Source of the DNA: Planctomycetota bacterium
GTDB lineage: Bacteria; Planctomycetota; Phycisphaerae; FEN-1346
Assembly (NCBI GenBank): GCA_026387055.1
Contig: JAPLML010000460.1
Coordinates: 1 to 6,768, forward strand
DNA length: 6,768 bases
Reading direction: 5' to 3'
A model generated the notes under the pieces. It searched no databases. It was not told where the DNA came from and was given only the letters and a program-made list of their open reading frames with translations. Every line of letters begins with the position of its first letter. Within the stretch, counting starts at the first letter, position 1. Below, piece by piece: positions 5,378-6,768 of this stretch. The translations under genes were made by a program, and so were the position numbers.

Positions 5378-5459
5378 CCGAGGACGGGGTGTGCCTCCTG
5401 TCAGCAAAGGCGGGAGCGAGAAACACCCAATGGGTTCTCCGATCATCACGCGTCCTCGG
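5378..5459 (+). promoter_or_regulatory. Structured 5' leader with alternative stems, riboswitch-like
   Basis: CCGAGGACG (5378-5386) pairs perfectly with CGTCCTCGG (5451-5459), closing 64 bases. Directly inside it, GGGTGT (5387-5392) pairs with ACACCC (5423-5428), and GCCT (5393-5396) can pair with AGGC (5408-5411). A competing hairpin uses GAGAA (5418-5422) with TTCTC (5435-5439), continued by CCC (5426-5428) with GGG (5432-5434) around a 3-base bulge. It shares bases with the GGGTGT stem, so the two cannot form together. The segment lies between a TATAAT and the start of the propeller gene. It matches none of the riboswitch consensus motifs I can recall. No ligand or mechanism can be named. 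Confidence 0.42.
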
Positions 5460-5548
5460 ATCGCGGCTTCCGTGCGTCTTGTGTGCATCTCCGTCAGATC
5501 ATGCGGTTGCAGCCGGCACCTTCGGGTTTGAGAAGGAAAGGTGCTAGA

Positions 5549-6768
5549 GTGAGCAGGGCCTGTCTGCCCCAGGGCCACAGGCTTTCAGTCCAATGGCCGC
5601 TCTTGGCGGCCGTGGTGCTGGGGGGACTTATCGTGCCCTTTTCGGCCGCGGCTGCCCAGGCCCCCCTCCCACCAAGCGTTCGACTTGACACGCCCTTTGT
5701 GGTCACGCAGATGCCTGCGGGCACGGACCTGGAGGGGCGGGCTCCCGTGGCGGGAGGCATGTTACGCGCGCCCTACGGAGACCGTGCACGTCTCGTGATT
5801 GTTTTCCCGGACGGATCCACACGCGTTCTGAGCGACGGGTTCCACAGCGCCTGCGACCCGGACATCTCCTTCGACGGCAAGCGCATTCTCCTGGCGGGCA
5901 AGAGGGCGGCGGGGGACCCCTGGGATATCTTCGAGATAGCGGTCGACGGTTCGAGCGTCAGGCAGATCACCAAGGGACTGGGAGATTGCCGTTATCCCGG
6001 CTACCAGTCCACGCTTTACACGATCACTTCCTCCGAGCCGTGGTACCAGATCACGTTCGTGGTCGCGGATGCGAGCGCGCAGAACGAGTGCGGCGGCGCC
6101 CCCGTGACGAGTCTCTACTCCTGCAAGCCCGATGGGACGGCGGTTCGGCGCCTGACCTATAACCTCTCGAGCGACATGGATCCCACGATGATGGCGGACG
6201 GGCGATTGCTGTTCGCGAGTTGGCGGCGTGCGACGCTGGAGGGCGGGTTGCTGGGACGCATCGGGCTGTTGGCGGTCCAGGTCGACGGCATGGATTGCTC
6301 CGCCTTCCTGATCAACGGAGGAAAGCGGGTCAAGCACATGCCTTGCGTCACGACGGGCGGCCTGGCCGTGTTCGTGGAAGCCGATCAGGTGCCGTGGGAC
6401 GGGGCGGGAGTGCTTTCCTGCGTGGCCCTGCGGCGGCCCCTCCATTCGTACCGGCCGATCACCAACGAGTCGGATGGTTTCTTTCATTCGCCGGCGCCGC
6501 TTCCTGATGGAAGGATACTCGTCTCCCGGCGGCCGCCCCGGGGCAGCGGCACGCACGGCGTGTATCGGCTTGATCCGCTGTCGAAGCGAATCGAGCTTGT
6601 GTTCGAGGATTCGCGGTATCACAACATCCAGGCCAAGGCGATCTGTGCCCGGCCCGAGCCGGATGGCCGGTCAAGCGTGGTTTCCGAGGAGGACCCGCAC
6701 GGCAAGTTCTTCTGTTTGGATGTCTATCAGTCGGATGTGAAGGAGCCCGGCGGGCTGCCTCGCGGGAC
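5549..6768 (+). CDS. Secreted TolB/WD40-like beta-propeller, HzsA-like family (3'-truncated by window)
   Basis: The frame is open from the GTG at 5549 to the window end (406 codons). The GTG has AAAGG (5537-5541) seven bases upstream; an in-frame ATG at 5501 has no ribosome site. A Sec signal peptide is clear: basic start, hydrophobic LLAAVVLGGLIVPF, and cleavage near SAAAAQA (residues 31-37). Propeller-type blade motifs follow: DPDISFDGKRILLAGK (103-118), DMDPTMMADGRLLFASW (209-225) and SPAPLPDGRILVSR (314-327), the PD40/TolB pattern. The stretch YHNIQAKAI...PEPDGRSSVV...GKFFCLDVYQSD resembles proteins annotated as hydrazine synthase alpha-subunit-like, which are widespread in Planctomycetota well beyond anammox bacteria. 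Haem motifs or a C-terminal cytochrome domain, if any, lie beyond the window. No hydrazine chemistry is implied. It diverges from the HTH gene and has a long structured leader. Confidence 0.83.
   Translation, partial: MSRACLPQGHRLSVQWPLLAAVVLGGLIVPFSAAAAQAPLPPSVRLDTPFVVTQMPAGTDLEGRAPVAGGMLRAPYGDRARLVIVFPDGSTRVLSDGFHSACDPDISFDGKRILLAGKRAAGDPWDIFEIAVDGSSVRQITKGLGDCRYPGYQSTLYTITSSEPWYQITFVVADASAQNECGGAPVTSLYSCKPDGTAVRRLTYNLSSDMDPTMMADGRLLFASWRRATLEGGLLGRIGLLAVQVDGMDCSAFLINGGKRVKHMPCVTTGGLAVFVEADQVPWDGAGVLSCVALRRPLHSYRPITNESDGFFHSPAPLPDGRILVSRRPPRGSGTHGVYRLDPLSKRIELVFEDSRYHNIQAKAICARPEPDGRSSVVSEEDPHGKFFCLDVYQSDVKEPGGLPRG

Noticed and set aside
5501..5548. Upstream in-frame ATG as the start of the propeller gene
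   Set aside because: It has no purine-rich ribosome site and adds 16 residues before an otherwise well-formed signal peptide. The GTG at 5549 has AAAGG at good spacing.
5210..5578. Minus-strand frame of 122 codons in the divergent intergenic region
   Set aside because: It is Ala/Pro-rich at its end, has no ribosome site or recognisable domain, and overlaps the promoter and structured leader. Chance openness is the simpler reading.
5762..6622. Minus-strand open frame of 286 codons
   Set aside because: It is antisense to the propeller gene, which has a signal peptide, ribosome site and repeated blade motifs. The antisense frame is rich in Arg/His/Gln and has no ribosome site.
1..6768. CRISPR arrays, tRNA or rRNA genes, tandem repeats
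   Set aside because: No regularly spaced direct repeats, cloverleaf with a CCA-type end, or rRNA-like sequence was seen on either strand by eye.

Overview
The window is GC-rich (estimated by eye). Several traits point to a Planctomycetota-like bacterium: a secreted propeller protein resembling the HzsA-like family, a multiheme cytochrome lipoprotein, an OmpA-type lipoprotein, and decayed IS110 and REP/RAYT elements. The assignment is by resemblance only; the window has no rRNA, tRNA or other marker gene.

Layout. Position 1-126 is the 3' end of an unrecognised plus-strand gene. Next come a GTAG-tagged palindrome (187-240, REP-like), the 55-codon C-terminal remnant of another gene (242-409), and about 350 bases with no convincing gene. 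From 763 to 3799 three intact minus-strand genes encode exported lipoproteins. In transcription order they are a metallophosphoesterase-like/tetraheme cytochrome fusion (3799-2330), a thioredoxin-fold lipoprotein (2267-1731), and an OmpA-domain lipoprotein (1521-763), which probably has its own promoter. Upstream of them, 3792-4624 is a graveyard of minus-strand fragments: a discoidin-like domain missing its front half, the first ~32 codons of an IS110-family transposase with a structured region before its start, the frameshifted C-terminus of a REP-associated (Y1) transposase, and a perfect 10-bp palindrome. A small coiled-coil/XRE helix-turn-helix regulator (5156-4716, minus) follows. It diverges from a plus-strand secreted beta-propeller gene (5549 to the window end), whose upstream region contains a perfect TATAAT and a leader that can form a 9-bp closing stem with two mutually exclusive inner stems.

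How the parts may work together. The cytochrome fusion carries four CXXCH haem sites and needs reduced cysteines for haem attachment. The CXXC thioredoxin lipoprotein 62 bases downstream could supply that reduction. The OmpA lipoprotein would tether the envelope to peptidoglycan. The gene remnants flanking this block suggest repeated insertion and deletion on both sides. The most original observations are the alternative-pairing leader before the propeller gene, the cytochrome fusion whose phosphoesterase metal site looks altered, and the structured stretch before the IS110 start, which may be a bridge-RNA relic.
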